Made by a program: the position numbers and the translations under genes. Below are positions 1 to 11,020 of a stretch of DNA of 64,000 bases, piece by piece (the stretch's first letter is position 1; every line of letters begins with the position of its first letter). Origin of the DNA: Flabesymbios commensalis. Lineage: Eukaryota > Annelida > Polychaeta > Terebellida > Flabelligeridae. The stretch covers positions 66,341,440-66,405,439 of the forward strand of contig OZ024908.1 of the NCBI GenBank assembly GCA_964017125.1. The letters run 5' to 3'. The notes beneath the pieces are model-generated. The model made no database searches and was not told the origin of the DNA. It worked only from the letters and a program-made list of their open reading frames with translations.

Positions 1-769
1 ATGCGACTACCCTGAAAATTGTAGAAGTTAGATTATTCGACGTGTAATGAAATTCTGAGACAAAGCTAATGGGATTATAGAGGGCGACATTTGGCCACAT
101 TTATCACATGTCAAATAGACTATTTTTTAACCAATACAATAATTTTTCAAAAAAAGTTTTAGGGTAGTCACGGCATCACTCCGTGATAATAATGTTTGTA
201 CAATTTCAAGACAATTAGTTGAGAATTGAGTGAGAAATCACCGAAACTCATTCCCCATGGTTAATATGAATCCTCTTATGATGTAACATATTAGATGCTT
301 AGTAGGATACACTATTTGTTTATATATTATGTAACATATTACCATGTTTTCGTTTCACATGATTCACCCTGTACACATGGTAATGACTAGAACATATACA
401 TTACAAAATATACAAAACACACCAAGAACAAAACCACATTCACCGTGTGCGTATTGAACGTTACCATGGAAACAGACTTCTGCAGTCTGATTACACTGTT
501 TTTACATACTTTTTACATATTAACCGAAATACAACAAGCCTCCTGTGAGTCAGTGTTGATGCTTCCATACCGCATCATGATTACATAGTGGGGCCGCATA
601 ACGATTGATGCCAGGGGAGACCCGCCTTTACTGTACACCTGAACAATATTGTCAGATCATTTTTTATATACAAGCATTATATCAACTTGGCCCAGTTAAA
701 ATCGTAATGTGCGTAGTGTGTGGAAACTTTACTGAAAGATTATTCACACGAAAAAATAGTCCCCTTGGA
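1..769. other. Unassigned AT-rich sequence
   Basis: No exon, RNA gene or repeat family of this window is recognised. The small frame starting at 605 runs into a MITE and looks accidental. Confidence 0.5.
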
Positions 770-901
770 TATGTACGTTATGGGTCTTCTGCCATTATAA
801 AATGTTTTCCTCTTTCAGTGTGGGGATCGATTTTAGACGTCAGAATCTGACGTCTATAAACGTGAGATTCTGACGTCTAAAGTCGATCCCCGCGCTGAAA
901 A
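770..901 (+). mobile_element. TTAA MITE, GACGTC-hairpin family, 5' part missing
   Basis: The right half only: GTTATGGGTCTTCTGCCATTATAAA, then the hairpin (GATCGATTTTAGACGTCAG and its complement) and the GCGCTGAAAAGG end. The right TTAA has been lost. Confidence 0.7.
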
Positions 902-1096
902 GGCCAAGATAAGACGAGTTTGTACTAAAGATGTAACCACCAGTAATCAAAAGTGATTTGCATGTTGTTCGTGAAACTGGTCCATGGACCAAGTTTTACA
1001 AACAATTAAGAAACGCTTTTCAAAGTTGTTTTTAAGTAATAAAACCCCAAAGCCCAGTTACATAAGCAAATATTTTTTATATCTCACGAGATCAAC

Positions 1097-1343
1097 TTTA
1101 TTTGCGATTTTCCAATCGTACTGTTTGGTTTTATAACCTCCTTGGTTTGCCCCTCAGTCATGTGAGTCATGTGATAAGAAATCTGTGCCACCCTGTGATG
1201 GGTAAAATTGAACAACTTTTTTTTCTCGATGGAGCATTCGCACACATAAGCACACTTATTGGAATCCATCATATTTAAGTATAATAAATTAGCGTGATTT
1301 TGCTGATGATACCTCACCAATCTTATGATTAGTGTACTTTATT
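1097..1343 (-). promoter_or_regulatory. Candidate otp polyadenylation signals
   Basis: AATAAA reads on the minus strand at 1338-1343 and 1097-1102, about 1.0-1.2 kb past the otp stop. Both are plausible 3' ends for the transcript, but AT-rich DNA gives such hexamers often, and nothing else distinguishes them. Confidence 0.2.
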
Positions 1344-1479
1344 ATAGTAAATAGTTTGGGTAAATGGGTCAGCCATTCTATGTACATATTTTATAGACAA
1401 ATAAATAATAACATACTTTATATTTAACATCACAACACAATAATGACATCAGCACTGCATTGTTCCTGGACAAAAAGTG

Positions 1480-2350
1480 TGATGACGTCAGTCTGGTATG
1501 ACGTCAGCGATGTACTACGTGGGTTTGTAATGACGTCACATTGTCTAGCACTATAGCAGCATGACAGTCGACAAGCTAGTTTTATCTGAAGTGCATTAAT
1601 AATCATGCAATGACTAGACATGCACATGACGTCACGTAAACAACATGATGGCAAGATCTGTTCAGTTGATATTGTTTTCAGTCAAATCAATCTTCACCAG
1701 TTTGTAAAGGTATTGTCAGAAATTAGTTGTATGGTGTCACTACCTCCTGACGCCTCTCGTTATGACGTCACCATGTGACGCCTCTCGTTGTGACGTCAGT
1801 ACTCTCTGCTGTCGTTGACGCCTGTCTTTGTAACGTAATTTCTTGTTGATGCCGCTGACACGTGTCATTATGACGTCACCAGCCCCTGACGTCCCTGACG
1901 TTTGTCATTTTGACGTCACTGTCTTTTGACGCCGCTAATGCCTCTCATGGTGACTGCACTACCCAGCAAACACAAAACATTTGTATAACATTTGTACAAC
2001 GTCGGCCCAACGTCTCCCGCGACGTTGGCGGGAAACATTTGTAAAACATTTGTACAATGTCGGCCCAACGTATTTGACGTTTGTCCAACATTGTATAAAT
2101 GTTATACAAATGTTTTGTGTTTGCTGGGTAGCCGCTGACGCCTGCCATGATGACGTCACTACATTCTGACGCCGCTGTCGACTGTCATTTGGATGTCACT
2201 CCCCTCTGACGCTTGTCATGATGACGTCACTACCCTCCGACTGCGCTGACGCCCGTCCTGATGACGTCACTACCCTCTGACGCCGCTGACGCCCGTCATG
2301 GTGACGTCACTACCCTCTGACGCCGCTGACGCCCGTCATGGTGACGGAGT
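1480..2350. repeat. CRE-rich minisatellite overlapping the otp stop codon
   Basis: These are degenerate tandem units of 20-40 bp built on TGACGCC(GC)TGACGCC..GTCATGGTGACGTCAC. The clearest 40-bp units are at 2230-2350. Perfect palindromic TGACGTCA sites start at 1483, 1499, 1531, 1627, 1763, 1791, 1871, 1911, 2151, 2222, 2262 and 2302. The last unit contains the otp stop codon. A TA-flanked hairpin MITE (1962-2128) has inserted into the array. Confidence 0.85.
1962..2128. mobile_element. TA-flanked hairpin MITE (CCCAGCAAACAC family, AAAACATTTGTA subtype)
   Basis: This is the reference copy of the subtype. It starts CCCAGCAAACACAAAACA and ends TGTTTTGTGTTTGCTGGG, terminal inverted repeats that run inward through ACATTTGTATAACATTTGTA. 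The centre is GTCGGCCCAACGTC-like. TA stands on both sides (1960-1961, 2129-2130), as expected for Tc1/mariner-type target duplication. It carries no coding capacity. It also carries an internal partial duplication of an arm, which makes it longer than the usual 105-115 bp. Confidence 0.8.
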
Positions 2351-2855
2351 GTTCCAGTGCTTTCTGCCTCAGTGTGGCTATACTGGAGCCCCTCCACGTG
2401 TCTCCAAGCTCCTGCATGCCGCACGGCATCTGGGACGTGTTCACCGACGAGGACGACATCGCGCCCGCGAAATCACACGAGGACGGGGAGGAGTAGGGTA
2501 CGGAGTACATGGACGAGGCGTGCTGTGATTGGCTGCCCGGCATCATGCTGCCTAGCGACGACATGGAAGGCCCGCCGTATCCTCCAGGTGGTGTCGTGGA
2601 CAGGGACTGGGGCGGGAACCCCTGTGTAAAGCTCTGCCGGGGTAGAGTGGGGGCCAGGGGCATGCCACCCTGCGCCGCCATAGACTGACTCATCTGGTGG
2701 CCCCACCGGGCATCATGGCCGTAAAAAGAGCCGAATGAATCGTTCATCCCGAATGGTGTGAGTCCGGTAGAGGGCAGCAGGGCGCCGGGTGTTCTGAACA
2801 CGTTTGTTGTCTTCTTGCGCTTCTTCCACTTGGCACGCCTGTTCTGGAACCACAC
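2310..2855 (-). CDS. otp: Orthopedia homeobox (otp) exon 3, homeodomain end, linker, OAR motif and stop
   Basis: The exon follows a gttacag acceptor and starts in phase 0 with VWFQNRRAKWKKRKKT, completing homeodomain helix 3 (Gln50, Asn51). NVFRTPGALLPSTGL and DARWG, both Otp hallmarks, come next, then a long Gly/Ser/Pro/Met-rich linker. The C-terminal OAR motif is SSIATLRQKALEHSVTM. The OAR motif is a regulatory segment of Paired-class factors. The last eight residues, TGVSGVRG, and the TAG stop are written in a 40-bp minisatellite unit that continues downstream, so the extreme C-terminus is repeat-derived. With exons 1 and 2 the protein is 299 residues, a normal size for Otp (about 300-370). 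The exon alone contributes 181 residues. A homeodomain-less start further upstream would be intron sequence. Confidence 0.95.
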   Translation of the reverse strand: MWFQNRRAKWKKRKKTTNVFRTPGALLPSTGLTPFGMNDSFGSFYGHDARWGHQMSQSMAAQGGMPLAPTLPRQSFTQGFPPQSLSTTPPGGYGGPSMSSLGSMMPGSQSQHASSMYSVPYSSPSSCDFAGAMSSSSVNTSQMPCGMQELGDTWRGSSIATLRQKALEHSVTMTGVSGVRG

Positions 2856-2884
2856 CTGTAACCATAGAAAAAAAATATCATTAA

Positions 2885-3548
2885 CCCATACAACGATGAA
2901 ATATAATCCTATATACAATGGAGACCGAAGGTTTTTTCAAATTGAAATCATCAGAACTGTCTCAGTCAGTTCTTTCCGATTCATTTCAATAGGCCTACTT
3001 ATTATGCTAGGGAGAGGGGCATGGCGCACTGGTTAGATCAGGGAAATCCTTGGTTAGAGCGTGGCGCTTTGCGATGTCGCTGCCCGCCGTGCGGTTTAGA
3101 ACCCAGCTTGATGCAGGATTTTCACAGAAATATTATGCTTTCTCCCTCTCAATCTTGAGACATTCTTTCGGTGGACTAGCATTGGACAAGGCATGCACTT
3201 AACCCTCAAATGCTTTACTTGACTCAGGTGAAAATGAACACCTGGTAGGACACTCATGCTAATGAGTACAATAGTTCAAAGCGAAATGGCTGCAGGACTG
3301 TATGCTCTCTGTGGAGTTGAAATGGCACATGAATGAACAGGTCCAGTGACCAAAGGGTGAATTGTAAAGTCGGATAATATGTCTTTAGCTTTGATATCAG
3401 ACTATATATAAACCTGCACCTTTACCTATATGGGACTTATGCTACGGCCATTATAAAATAATAATTTCTTTCAGTGCGTGGACCGTCTTTAGAGACGTCA
3501 GAATCTGACGTCTACTGTCGTCTAGTGACGATACCCGCGCTGAAAGGG
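2885..3548 (+). mobile_element. TTAA MITE, GACGTC-hairpin family, interrupted by a SINE-like insert
   Basis: TTAA flanks both ends (2881-2884, 3549-3552). The left part matches the family's ATGGAGACCGAAGG..TTTCAAATTGAAATCATC block. The right part has the CTACGGCCATTATAAA block, the GACGTC hairpin and the GCGCTGAAAGGG terminus. About 400 bp of foreign DNA splits it. Its left TTAA lies only 26 bp from the acceptor of otp exon 3. Confidence 0.75.
3005..3400 (+). mobile_element. Possible tRNA-derived SINE inside the MITE
   Basis: The insert begins near GGGGCATGGCGCACTGGTTAGA (a box A-like start). About 100 bp in it has TGCGGTTTAGAACCC, which resembles a box B. The flanks look like an imperfect duplication (cctacttattatgc versus cctatatgggacttatgc). 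There is only one copy in the window, so the family assignment is weak. Confidence 0.4.
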
Positions 3549-3965
3549 TTAATAATTATTATAGCCATGTATTACGTACATACGTATTGAGTCGGAAACG
3601 ATCAGATAATGGATTAGCTGCTATGGTTACAAGTTAATCCATGGAAAATAGAATCTGATTCTATTTTCCTTGGGTAATCTGACTACAATCAGAAATTTAT
3701 CTATTTCTGCTACAATTTATTAATCAATCGGCTTATGTTATCTTGGCACCATGGCAGCAAATAGATAGGAATGATGGGCCTATCAACTTTCATCGAGCAC
3801 ATGATGAATAATCTATGAACCAATAAAATATATGTCCCCGCCCCCCTCCCAAAAAGCAGTCAAATTGCTGTAGGCCAAAGTACTATCGTCCATAAACTAT
3901 TGTCTATTATCTATTGCAGTGTGAATCGGGAAGCAACGAAGTCACACCCATCCACGCAGAAATAC

Positions 3966-3986
3966 TTACCCCCCCCCCCCCCCCCA
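3966..3986. repeat. Poly-C tract
   Basis: About 17 C in a row. Similar homopolymers lie at 4251-4263 (C), 7835-7848 (C), 8291-8306 (C), 12590-12602 (G), 20514-20527 (G) and 30238-30248 (G). Confidence 0.9.
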
Positions 3987-4039
3987 CCCCTTCAAGCGCA
4001 TAACATTTGTATATAACATTTCTACAACTCATCAAATAA

Positions 4040-4168
4040 ATCAATTTGCGATAGATCTAGTTACATAAATAAACATATATTTTTCGTCATTTGAAGCTGG
4101 AAATCGCGTTAGCGATTCCAGTTTCAAATGAATGAAAAATTGAAGCGAACAATTTAGCAGCAGAAAGG
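4040..4168. mobile_element. TTAA MITE, AGCTGGAAATTGCG-hairpin group
   Basis: The hairpin TCATTTGAAGCTGGAAATCGCG-TTA-GCGATTCCAGTTTCAAATGA is followed by CAGCAGAAAGG and TTAA (4169-4172). The TCGCGTTAGCGA apex is intermediate between this group and the ACCGCCGG family. The left boundary is uncertain. Confidence 0.6.
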
Positions 4169-4279
4169 TTAAATAAACCTTGTTTCCACGCCTAGAGTTC
4201 CCCGCATACAGCGTGAGGTGAGTCAACAGCGGCGATTTTTAGTGTTTCGCACCCCCCCCCCCCATGCAGTCAGAAAATT

Positions 4280-4680
4280 GGTGTTTTGGGGGGCAGGACT
4301 GTGGGATGATAGGGGGAGGGGCGGGGTCACGCGGCAGCGTGATAAATGGACATACGGGACGCCCGCCGGTGAAATATGGAGCTTCCGGATCCAGGCGGAT
4401 TTACTGGTGATCCGGCGGGAATCGTCAGATCTCAAAAGGCGTGATAATTAGGTGAGTCCCGCTCCTAGGATATGCATTGCCGCCCCGCGGACACGAGACT
4501 GACGAGCCGACGCCGGTCTAAAGGCGGGCTAACATCGCCGACGCCGCGCCGGCGTCAAAACTGCGTCGGTTCAGTGCATCGCGGTCGCGGGACTAGGGGC
4601 GGTCGCAGATTCGCTGTTTGACGTCAGAGGCGGCGAAATCCCTGCCCTGAATCCCGCCGCATTCGTCTGGATCTACATTA
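4280..4680. promoter_or_regulatory. CpG-rich island in otp intron 2
   Basis: Unlike its AT-rich flanks this stretch is full of CpG (for example ACGCCGCGCCGGCGTC, GGTCGCGGGAC). It also has a TGACGTCA (about 4620) and ATATGCAT. It does not match any repeat family of the window. It could be an enhancer or a second promoter; an unrecognised small frame at 4218-4451 starts in a poly-C edge and looks accidental. Confidence 0.35.
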
Positions 4681-5282
4681 TCCCCATCTGGTGGACAACA
4701 TGATAACTAATTGACGACGGATGAATATATTTACGCTTTGTCTCTCGGTGGGGGCGAGACTGTGAAACAGGTCGCCTGATTCTGACATCAACGATGGCTC
4801 AGTCTCTTTTTTTTTGCGAATTACAAATTTGTATTGGCACATTTGATACAATGTGAAGAAGCGGAAAGTAAACTGCATAACTCCTGACAATTGAACCTCA
4901 ATCATTCACGGTGGAGGCTGAGGATTGCTCAAAATTTGCCATCACAATTTTTAGAATAAACCGGAATTAAGTTAATGGGTCTATAGAGGGGCGTCATAGT
5001 TAGAAATGTAAATAGTCTAACTTTTGAGCTATATAGAATATTTTCAGGAGATATGCCAAATAACTAAAGCTTACAGCATCGCATGAAAATCGCTTCAGAA
5101 TTGACTGAGTAGGCCTACATAATCAACGAAAATCTAACTTTCATTTAGAACAATCCGCCACCGTTGAACAGACTATAATCCTATAGTGATGCACAAGAAA
5201 AAAGGAGCAGCAATTGTTTTTTTCCAGCTCACATTCACAAGCTGTGGAAAACCCTCTGCGATTGCCATTGGTACATAATACT

Positions 5283-5365
5283 TCTCATAGCGCGCCCTGG
5301 CATCCAAAGCGTCGTAAGTATCACTTCTTAAAGTGACACTTACGACGCTTCGGATGCCAGGGGCG
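5283..5365. repeat. Inverted repeat, GCATCCAAAGCGTCGTAAG
   Basis: GCGCCCTGGCATCCAAAGCGTCGTAAGT pairs with ACTTACGACGCTTCGGATGCCAGGGGCG around ATCACTTCTTAAAGTGAC. Single copy. Confidence 0.75.
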
Positions 5366-5465
5366 ATATTAAAAACCGAGTCATACATTTTTAACTCGGT
5401 AGGTTTCACCACGGCTCAGACCATAACGTGGTTCTAAAACATGCCGGATCACTGCTCGTATCGAT

Positions 5466-5538
5466 ACATTGGAATAATGTTGTTTTAAAGTTGGGCCAAC
5501 GTAAAACAGCATTGTTTCAATATATCGTGTTTGCTGGG
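5466..5538. repeat. CCCAGCAAACAC family, right part
   Basis: TTGTTTTAAAGTTGGGCCAACG to ATCGTGTTTGCTGGG. The left terminus is missing. Confidence 0.6.
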
Positions 5539-6028
5539 AATGTAGGCTTTACAGTAAGTCCGGTCACTCGTCCCCTGCCCACTGGGAAGCTCAGCCCTAT
5601 AAGGCAGGCCTGTGTCTGCTATTTAGCCGGCACGGGGGGAAGTAGTGGCCGGGCATTAGCTGCCCTCAATGACCGTCTGGGGATGGGAAGGGGGGTGGCA
5701 GACCCGCTTCGATCCCCGCATCCCTGCGTTATACATTGCTCCCTCACTACAACGCTGCTCCCTTTTCCCACCCAAAATATCGTTTCACTTCTATTTCCTG
5801 GCAGCGCCAATTTATCTCCTCGGCAATTAGAGACTGAATATGGGTTTGTTATTCTTTCAAACACAGGTGTTTGACAACATGTTTTACTTCACAAAGGAGT
5901 CATGATAACATCAAAGATTCAGATGTATGCTTTGATGACCAAAAAATCATCCTGCAGGTAAGATAATAATTATTATACAAAATATTTCTAAAAGCTTTAA
6001 TTATTGTGTACCAGAGTGACTTACTTAC

Positions 6029-6132
6029 CCAGTAAGCACAAAACATTTGTGTAATATTCATACAATGCTGGACCAACGTTGGGCCGACGTTGTAGAAATT
6101 AGTTATACAAAATGTTTTGTGTTTACTGCGAA
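6029..6132. mobile_element. CCCAGCAAACAC family, AAAACATTTGTA subtype
   Basis: CCCAGTAAGCACAAAACATTTG to AAATGTTTTGTGTTTACTGCG. TA lies on the left (6027-6028) and possibly at 6133-6134. Confidence 0.7.
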
Positions 6133-6378
6133 TAGATTTCTTCAAAGTTATTGTTTTAAACTTTAAGCATTAGCCAACCACTGCAAGTCATAATAATGTA
6201 TTCCTTTAATAATGTATTCATACTAATCTATTCCCTTTTAATGATCACTTGTTGATATAAACTGTTTAATTATTATTCCGCAGTGACGCAAATAAAATAC
6301 ACATGTCCTTTGAAATCACCCCCGATATCAGCCTAAGCCTGGCCCTCTCACTCCCCAGTCGTTAATCACACTGGCTCT

Positions 6379-6613
6379 ATCCACCCTTTCGGCGCGGGAA
6401 TCAAGTTTAGACGTCAGAATCTGACGTCTATGGACGTCAGATTCTGACGTCTAAAGTCGATCTCCGCTCTAAAAAAAAATATGTATATGCATGGCCGCAG
6501 ACCCATAACATAGGTATTCAAATGAAGCGGAAAGAGCTAACTAAGACATTTATGATGATTACATATTGAAAAAAACACTTTTGGTTTATAAAAATATTCC
6601 AGCGCCTTAAAGG
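6379..6613 (-). mobile_element. TTAA MITE, GACGTC-hairpin family
   Basis: A full-length reversed copy: CCCTTTCGGCGCGGG, hairpin, then the complement of the AGCTCTTTCCGCTTCATTTGAATACC block, ending GCGCCTTAAAGG before TTAA (6614-6617). The left TTAA is mutated. Confidence 0.75.
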
Positions 6614-6735
6614 TTAATCACAGTGGCTGTATTAAACAGACAATTAAGCAGCATTTTCTCCACAAATTCTGGTCCATATGGTGACAAGTTTGGCGCACGT
6701 GCTGGGAACGCCCACAGGCTGGTGGCGGCGAGATG

Positions 6736-6860
6736 CTAATGCGGGGAGGGTCATTATAACTCAGGTCGACCAGTTAATGCTGGGAGGGTCATTATAACTT
6801 AGGTCGCCCAGTTAATGCTGGGAGGGTCATTATAACTCTGGTCGACCAGTTAATGCTCGG
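6736..6860. repeat. 38-bp tandem repeat, three units
   Basis: TAATGCTGGGAGGGTCATTA, then TAACTCAGGTCGACCAGT, repeated three times with two or three changes per unit. Confidence 0.85.
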
Positions 6861-6914
6861 TCACTGACAGGGAACTGGTAATGCCGGAAATTGACACCAG
6901 AGTGACCGGGAACT

Positions 6915-6992
6915 CCGCTCTGCAAAGCCAAACGCGGTGACTGCTTACTTGAAAAGCAGGCAGTTACTGTCGTTTGGATTCGCACGGTAGAG
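6915..6992. repeat. Hairpin AAAAGGCAGTATCTGC family
   Basis: Diverged copy: CTGCAAAGCCAAACGCGGTGACTGCTTACTT with AGTTACTGTCGTTTGGATTCGC. Confidence 0.6.
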
Positions 6993-6999
6993 CTGTCCA

Positions 7000-8970
7000 T
7001 GGAAGGAGTTGTAATCTACGGGGTTATAATATGGTCGTAGACTTTGATTAAAATTGCTGTAAAATGATTGTCAGATTGACGCCATTATAATTCATTATAA
7101 TTAAAAAAAATTTTTTTTTACAATTTTCGCGAATAGACTTGGTGAATAAGTTATTTAAATATTGCGCTTGCACATATTTTTTTACGTTTTTGGTTTCTTC
7201 TCAGTGATACAATATTTCTATTATCAATATGTAAATAATTTTGAGTATTATATGCCTCGATAATAATATATAGTGATTATTTTATTTTTGTGAGCAAGCG
7301 TTCAAATCGTCATAAAAAAATATTCAAACTCTGCGGGCGATCATTGTTTTTGTATTATGTTTTACAGAAGAATAAAAGCCTACATGTATTATTATTATTA
7401 GTTGGATCATTACAAAAGCATTACTATATTAATTACAATTGAAATAAGTCTTATTGTACACTCTTTAATTTCAATAAGATGTATATCTACGTGTTTGTTT
7501 TGAAAGATATGGAATTTTATGGTCACAAATTTACCAACAATGTGTATTAATTTTTATCCGTTTATTTGTGGATCGTTGTGAGAATACTTTAAATGGGTGA
7601 GAATTTAAATGCTTTAATTTGGTGATCCAGTGGTTAGAGTCTGACAAATAAATCTCTCAGATCTCTTAACAGAGGGGGCTGATGAGGGGGTCACAATCAG
7701 GGGAGGGGGATGTGGTGACAGAGGGTCAAGCCCTGACATCACTCGACCAGAAAATCAGCAAAATAAAACACATGTATCCGTCATACCACACACGCCGCCA
7801 TCTATGATCAACGACTTCATCATCTCAACCTACACCCCCCCCCCCCCGTGACTGCCTGGCCTGTTTGTTTGAAAAGCTGATGTTTTATAGCCACATTCAG
7901 TCTCAATTGTTGGTAAGCTAACATGCCTGTTATTATCTGAAATTGCTCCCTTTCTGACATGCACTATATCACTCTCAAGTTTTTAGTGTCAAATTAAGAC
8001 ATTTATATTTACTCTATATATGATATGTATTATTCAAATACACTGTTTTTAATGTATATATTTATTATTCGATAACACGGTTTTTAAAGAAATGTTTTTT
8101 ATGCATTTTTTATTGGTTTTTAGTTGTAAAGTGATCCATTTAATAGGATTGAGCTATATAGAAGAATCGTAAATAATAATGATTTTGTTATTTCTTGAAG
8201 CACGCTTTATATGCCTATGGATATGCATATATATGTTGAACTATCCTTTTCCAGATATTGAACAGCTTTTCCGATCTGTACATTGAAAGCCCGCCCCCCC
8301 CCCCCCCTCTCACGAGGCCCATCCCGCGTTTGACAGGTTTGCGTGGTCAACCGGAATTTGTCTCACGGACTGACGGCGCGGTTGGCCCCGATGTAAATGT
8401 ACACAATTTACCGTCATTTAACATTTTGTGAAGGTTTCACTTGAATAACACTGTATTTTTTTTAACCAGCCCCGATTGTATCATTTCATTGTGCACGATA
8501 TTGTGATGTTTCCCTCAATAGTATATAGACAGTAGTCTGTATATGTACACCCGTTGAGGAAACAATGTGTTTTTATAATATAATATAGTGCTCTTCCTTC
8601 AATTATAATTTGGCAGAACGAAGAAAAATTGTTAATTCAACCGAGAAAAATAAAATTGATGAAACATTTTTTTATTTTTTACATGGCGAGAATCCTCCTA
8701 TCATCCAAAGCCACCATCTGAAAGAATCTTGCGAAATTATAGCTGGACATACATGATTTAAAATCTGTATTTCTCGAAGCAATAGGTTATATAACCTCCT
8801 TCCTTGAGCATGTTAAGTAATCAACGCAGTGTTTATGATTGATTGCAATCAACTTTACTGGTGTATCGTACAGCAGTCATGAAGCTGATAATTTTGAACT
8901 TCCGTAAAATAAAAGAAACGACAAAGCGATCGCGAAATTTGTAAAACAGCAGCGGGATCATTTTGCCTGC
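7000..8970. other. otp intron 2, unassigned AT-rich sequence
   Basis: Two kilobases without any of the repeat families, apart from poly-C tracts, unusually clean for this window. It contains several TAATTA-type homeodomain core sites. No coding signal. It would be a first choice for conserved-element comparison. Confidence 0.4.
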
Positions 8971-8980
8971 AGGCAGAAGG

Positions 8981-9060
8981 CGCCTGTGCTGTTTCAATGT
9001 TGGGCCACCGTCGGAGCCGGTGGCCCAACATTTAAACAGCATAGGCTAAACACGGACAGG
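8981..9060. repeat. CCCAGCAAACAC family, core only
   Basis: GCTGTTTCAATGTTGGGCCACCG pairs with GGTGGCCCAACATTTAAACAGC; the termini have degraded. Confidence 0.6.
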
Positions 9061-10275
9061 GTAGGGGTCCCGGGGGTAGATCGGCGTGAGCTGGGCCGGG
9101 GTGGAGGAGGCGGGGGGAGGGCATCAAAGCCGGGGGCCGGCACCGCGGCAAACCGTGATGGCCGATTTGGGAGAGAGAAGCACCGGTCTGGATCGGGAGC
9201 AGGCCGCTACTGGAAATGAGAATCCCGGTGACACTCTGCTCCCCGCGGTCTACGATCACGCAAACCTCCCTATTATCAACCCTCTTCTCGTCAGGTCGGT
9301 ATATACACGTTTTCAAGTTTCAACCCGAATAGAATGTTACTGTAATAAATCAATTACTTTGCGATTGCTGCTCAATTAATTAATCAAATAATTGTATTTG
9401 CGATGATATTCCTCGTCTCTATAAACTAGACATCGCTTAAGTAATATTACCAAAAAAATAACAAAATAGAGACTGGTAGTTCAACAGGACAAGTGTTAAG
9501 ATATTTTTTTAATCAGACTGTATATGAGATGCGTTTTTTGATGTCGCATCATAATATATTTTATGTGATATTATACCTGTTTTACACCACCAAAAGCATG
9601 CTGTGGTAGACATTGTAATCTGTTATAACATCATGTGTCCTCGCATTTTTTTAGATACTATAGATTCTTGGAAAAGGGTTGTTGAAAGTATTTTTCCTTA
9701 TAGTAATATAATATCAAATTTACATCATTATACATACCACGTATTACATAGTTTATAACGCAAAAAACTTTAAATATGTAACTTATGAAGTCATTGTTTT
9801 GCCAGATTACTTGATATTTTAAATCATCCATCAATTACACCCTTAGCAACCACAACGTCTTATTTGTCACCGGAACAGTCTGGTTGCTAGAGGTACATAT
9901 TACCAAGGCATCAACTACAGAGAAGTAAAATGCACCTTGTTTCTGATCCAGGGGAACTGTTATCAAAAAGGTTATAAAAATGGCCATAGTTGCATAGGTA
10001 TCAGATCAGCTAAAACACAGTATCTGCTTACTGGGAACTGAATTTGTTTCAGAAATATTAGTTAGCTGACTGACTGAGAACCACAGAGTCTGTGCTGGGC
10101 TGGTCAGGTCAGGTGTGGGGGAGGGGGTGGTGGTGTAGAGGAGATCCATGGTGATCTCTGGGGATCCAGATCGCTGGAGTAATTGTGACACCTCACGCCA
10201 CGTCACGGACTCTCTGGATCCACACTAACTGTATACCAGCCTCAGCCAGGACGTTTTGACTAACTCAACAGAAAG
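9061..10275. other. otp intron 2, unassigned
   Basis: A GC-rich patch at 9080-9260 is followed by AT-rich DNA. Frames of up to 97 codons in the GC patch have no recognisable domain. CCTTAGCAACC and GGTTGCTAGAGG near 9840-9895 are RFX-like half sites. Confidence 0.35.
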
Positions 10276-10283
10276 GAATGGAT

Positions 10284-10446
10284 GTGAGTGAGTGAGTGAG
10301 TGAGTGAGTGAGTGAGTGAGTGAGTGAAGTGAGTGAGTGAGTGAGTGAGTGAGTGAGTGAGTGAGTGAGTGAGTGAGTGAGTGAGTGAGTGAGTGAGTGA
10401 GTGAGTGAGTGAGTGAGTGAGTGAGTGAGTGAGTGAGTGAGTGAGT
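10284..10446. repeat. (GTGA)n microsatellite
   Basis: About 40 units of GTGA with one interruption (GTGAAGTGA near 10325). Confidence 0.95.
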
Positions 10447-10930
10447 AATTAATTGATATATTTATTAGTTGACTATCATTAATTGATTAGTCAATCAATA
10501 TTAGTCTTTTCAGGAGTTACAGGTGCCGGTGGACTTATACATATTACAGCGCTCGTGAAGTGCGAAATCTCACACGCTGATGAAGAGCTTGTTCTACAGG
10601 GATCATGTGTCAAAATCTTAAACTAAAAAATCCGTTAACAACCTTGAAGCCACATAATATAAATTTCCACGATTCATGCTTCCTCTTCTAATGAAATCTC
10701 ATTACGAAGATTGGAAATTAAATCTGAAAATTTAAAAATTGGAATTGCTGATTAGCAAACCGCAGCGGGATTAAACAGGCCATTTAATTACTCTCGTTGA
10801 ATTAAATTCAGAGTGACTGGGGACTGCCATTTTTACTGAATCTTTCTAAGCTAATAATGTGCTTGATAATAGCGGTTATTTACTGATTATTGAATGTTTT
10901 AACCTCTTCTCTCCATGCCGATCAGTAAAC

Positions 10931-11020
10931 AGCCGTGCAAAGCCAAAAAGCAAAAGCCAAAAGGCAGTAACTGCTTACTTTTCAAGTAAGCAGCTACTGC
11001 CTTTTGGCTTTGCAGAGCAG
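10931..11020. repeat. Hairpin AAAAGGCAGTATCTGC family, TAACTGC subtype
   Basis: CGTGCAAAGCCAAAAAGC with a small internal duplication, then GGCAGTAACTGCTTACTT and its inverse. The A-to-A change in GTAACTGC is matched by GCAGCTAC on the other arm except for one base. Confidence 0.7.

Noticed and set aside
1945-2169. Overlapping small frames on both strands (for example at 1959-2159)
   Set aside because: They read across the palindromic MITE and the minisatellite.
5428-5874. 148-codon plus-strand frame
   Set aside because: It starts in a hairpin-element fragment, shows no domain, and an equally open frame lies on the other strand.
9086-9379. 97-codon frame in a GC-rich patch
   Set aside because: No recognisable domain, opposite-strand frame equally long, no splice or start context.
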